Assembly: GCF_003864295.1 (NCBI RefSeq)
Contig: NZ_BDQK01000001.1
Coordinates: forward strand, 604,676-668,675
Reading direction: 5' to 3'
DNA: 64,000 bases
DNA from: Aphanothece sacrum FPU1
GTDB taxonomy: Bacteria > Cyanobacteriota > Cyanobacteriia > Cyanobacteriales > Microcystaceae
Shown here piece by piece: positions 63,346 to 64,000 of the stretch; position 1 is the first letter of the stretch; the number at the start of each line of letters is the position of its first letter. The notes below the pieces were generated by a model. That model searched no databases and was not told the origin of the DNA. It saw only the letters and a program-made list of their open reading frames with translations. A program made the translations under genes and the position numbers.

Positions 63346-63717
63346 ATGTCAGACATTATTCCTTATCTTGACTATTGGCAGAAACGACAACAAGAACAAC
63401 AATTGCGTCATCAAAAAATAGCACAAAAAGCTAGAGAAAATTTAGTTCCTATTATTGACTATTTAATCCAAAATTTTAAGATTAAGAGAATTATTTTATT
63501 TGGTTCATTAGTTAAAGGTAACTTTTGCGAATCTTCTGATATTGATCTCGCAGTTGAAGGAATTCCATCTGCTCAATATTTTCAGGTTTTAGCAAAAGTG
63601 AATTTTATGAGCGATCGCGCCATTGATCTGAAACCGTTAGAATCATTAGATACTCATTTTCTCAACCGAGTTTTGCAAACTGGAGAATGTCTTTATGCGT
63701 CAGATATCGGCCAGTGA
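63346..63717 (+). CDS. MNT-type nucleotidyltransferase (antitoxin of a HEPN/MNT pair)
   Basis: A 123-residue minimal nucleotidyltransferase; ATG 63346 is preferred over the TTG nine bases upstream. The active-site motif GSLVKGNFCESSDIDLAVEG (G-S-x10-D-x-D) is complete. It ends by overlapping the following HEPN frame by 23 bp. MntA-type proteins neutralise HepT toxins by adenylylating them, so this is the antitoxin-like half. Confidence 0.88.
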   Translation: MSDIIPYLDYWQKRQQEQQLRHQKIAQKARENLVPIIDYLIQNFKIKRIILFGSLVKGNFCESSDIDLAVEGIPSAQYFQVLAKVNFMSDRAIDLKPLESLDTHFLNRVLQTGECLYASDIGQ

Positions 63718-64000
63718 ATTACGGGAAATCGCTATAGATATTGAAAACGAACTTATAAGACTTAGGCAACTAGAAAGTCAAATGATATTAGTCCAATCAC
63801 AAATGGCTAAAAATCCCGAATTAGCGGCAATTTTTTCCGAAAGTTTAGCCCTAAAACTTCATAATTTTTATACAGGATGTGAACGAATCTTTCAAATTAT
63901 TGCTTCTGAATTGAATGGGGGCTTACCGTCAGGTTATGATTGGCATAGACGATTACTGACTCGTATGACTACCTCACAAGATTATCGTCCTGCTATTTTA
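63695..64000 (+). CDS. HEPN-domain toxin-like protein, cut by the window end
   Basis: An open frame from ATG 63695 runs to the window end (102 codons). It reads MRQISASELREIAIDIENEL, then helical segments with ESLALKLHNFYTGCERIFQI and YDWHRRLLTRMTTSQDYRPA, the look of HepT-like HEPN proteins. The R-x4-6-H catalytic motif lies beyond the window. The start is inside the MNT gene, so translation is coupled. It should be the RNase-toxin half of the pair. Confidence 0.75.
   Translation, partial: MRQISASELREIAIDIENELIRLRQLESQMILVQSQMAKNPELAAIFSESLALKLHNFYTGCERIFQIIASELNGGLPSGYDWHRRLLTRMTTSQDYRPAIL

Overview
The window is chromosomal DNA from a cyanobacterium, most like the Crocosphaera/Cyanothece group; the genus is an inference. 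It is AT-rich and scattered with the HIP1-type octamer GCGATCGC. It carries photosynthesis and cyanobacterial housekeeping genes: ycf4, petG, light-dependent protochlorophyllide reductase (por), cytM, lrtA/hpf, a ctaCDE cytochrome oxidase operon, and families largely restricted to cyanobacteria (DUF2854, DUF1517, DUF4912, DUF1822, DUF2887, DUF4058).

Layout. 1-1.9 kb: DsrE-family sulfur-relay-like genes and a broken acetyltransferase gene. 1.9-9.8 kb: ppk1, a lipoprotein cyclophilin, ycf4, a Rho_N/DUF4912 protein, por, a repeat-packed gap, and a DUF2854 protein. 9.9-12.7 kb: an insertion-sequence island in which an IS4-family element with clear terminal inverted repeats and a 9-bp target duplication sits inside a tnpB remnant, beside an intact tnpB. 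12.7-18.4 kb: a small coiled protein, rhomboid protease, mtnA, csaB, and three tandem DUF2887 (Rpn-like nuclease) copies, the third broken. 18.6-34 kb: ctaCDE, cupin, lrtA, lipB, a MacB-like permease, a CobD-like enzyme, HU, an EF-G paralogue, DUF1517, and an isrB gene (IscB-like, no HNH domain) with a structured upstream RNA. 34.2-36.3 kb: yvcK-like, tsaE, petG.

36.5-43.4 kb is the most unusual block. A secreted protein is followed by an apparent operon of (i) a CHAT caspase-like protease fused to a TRADD-N-like domain and a sigma-70-like region, (ii) a DUF1822 protein, and (iii) a CHAT-NACHT-multi-transmembrane protein. I read it as a protease-based, membrane-anchored signalling or abortive-infection-type conflict system. 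A 32-bp copy of the DNA encoding the catalytic-cysteine segment of (iii) lies in the gap before that gene and points to past rearrangement.

43.5-64 kb: an MFS transporter, a PEP-CTERM protein, cytM, then a surface-polysaccharide region: wzm and wzt (split by a repeat, a Uma2 gene and a decayed HicBA pair), a methyltransferase, four glycosyltransferases, two related COG5610-type proteins (one with and one without the HAD domain) and a UDP-galactopyranose-mutase-like flavoenzyme. The right edge holds DUF4058, DUF29, a coiled-coil DUF3782 nuclease-like protein and an MNT/HEPN toxin-antitoxin pair cut by the window end.

Dispersed palindromic repeats fill many gaps: a three-hairpin unit (three copies), a 28-bp palindrome (three copies), a MITE-like pair with interchangeable inserts, and GGGCGGG and GGGGCATGG families.
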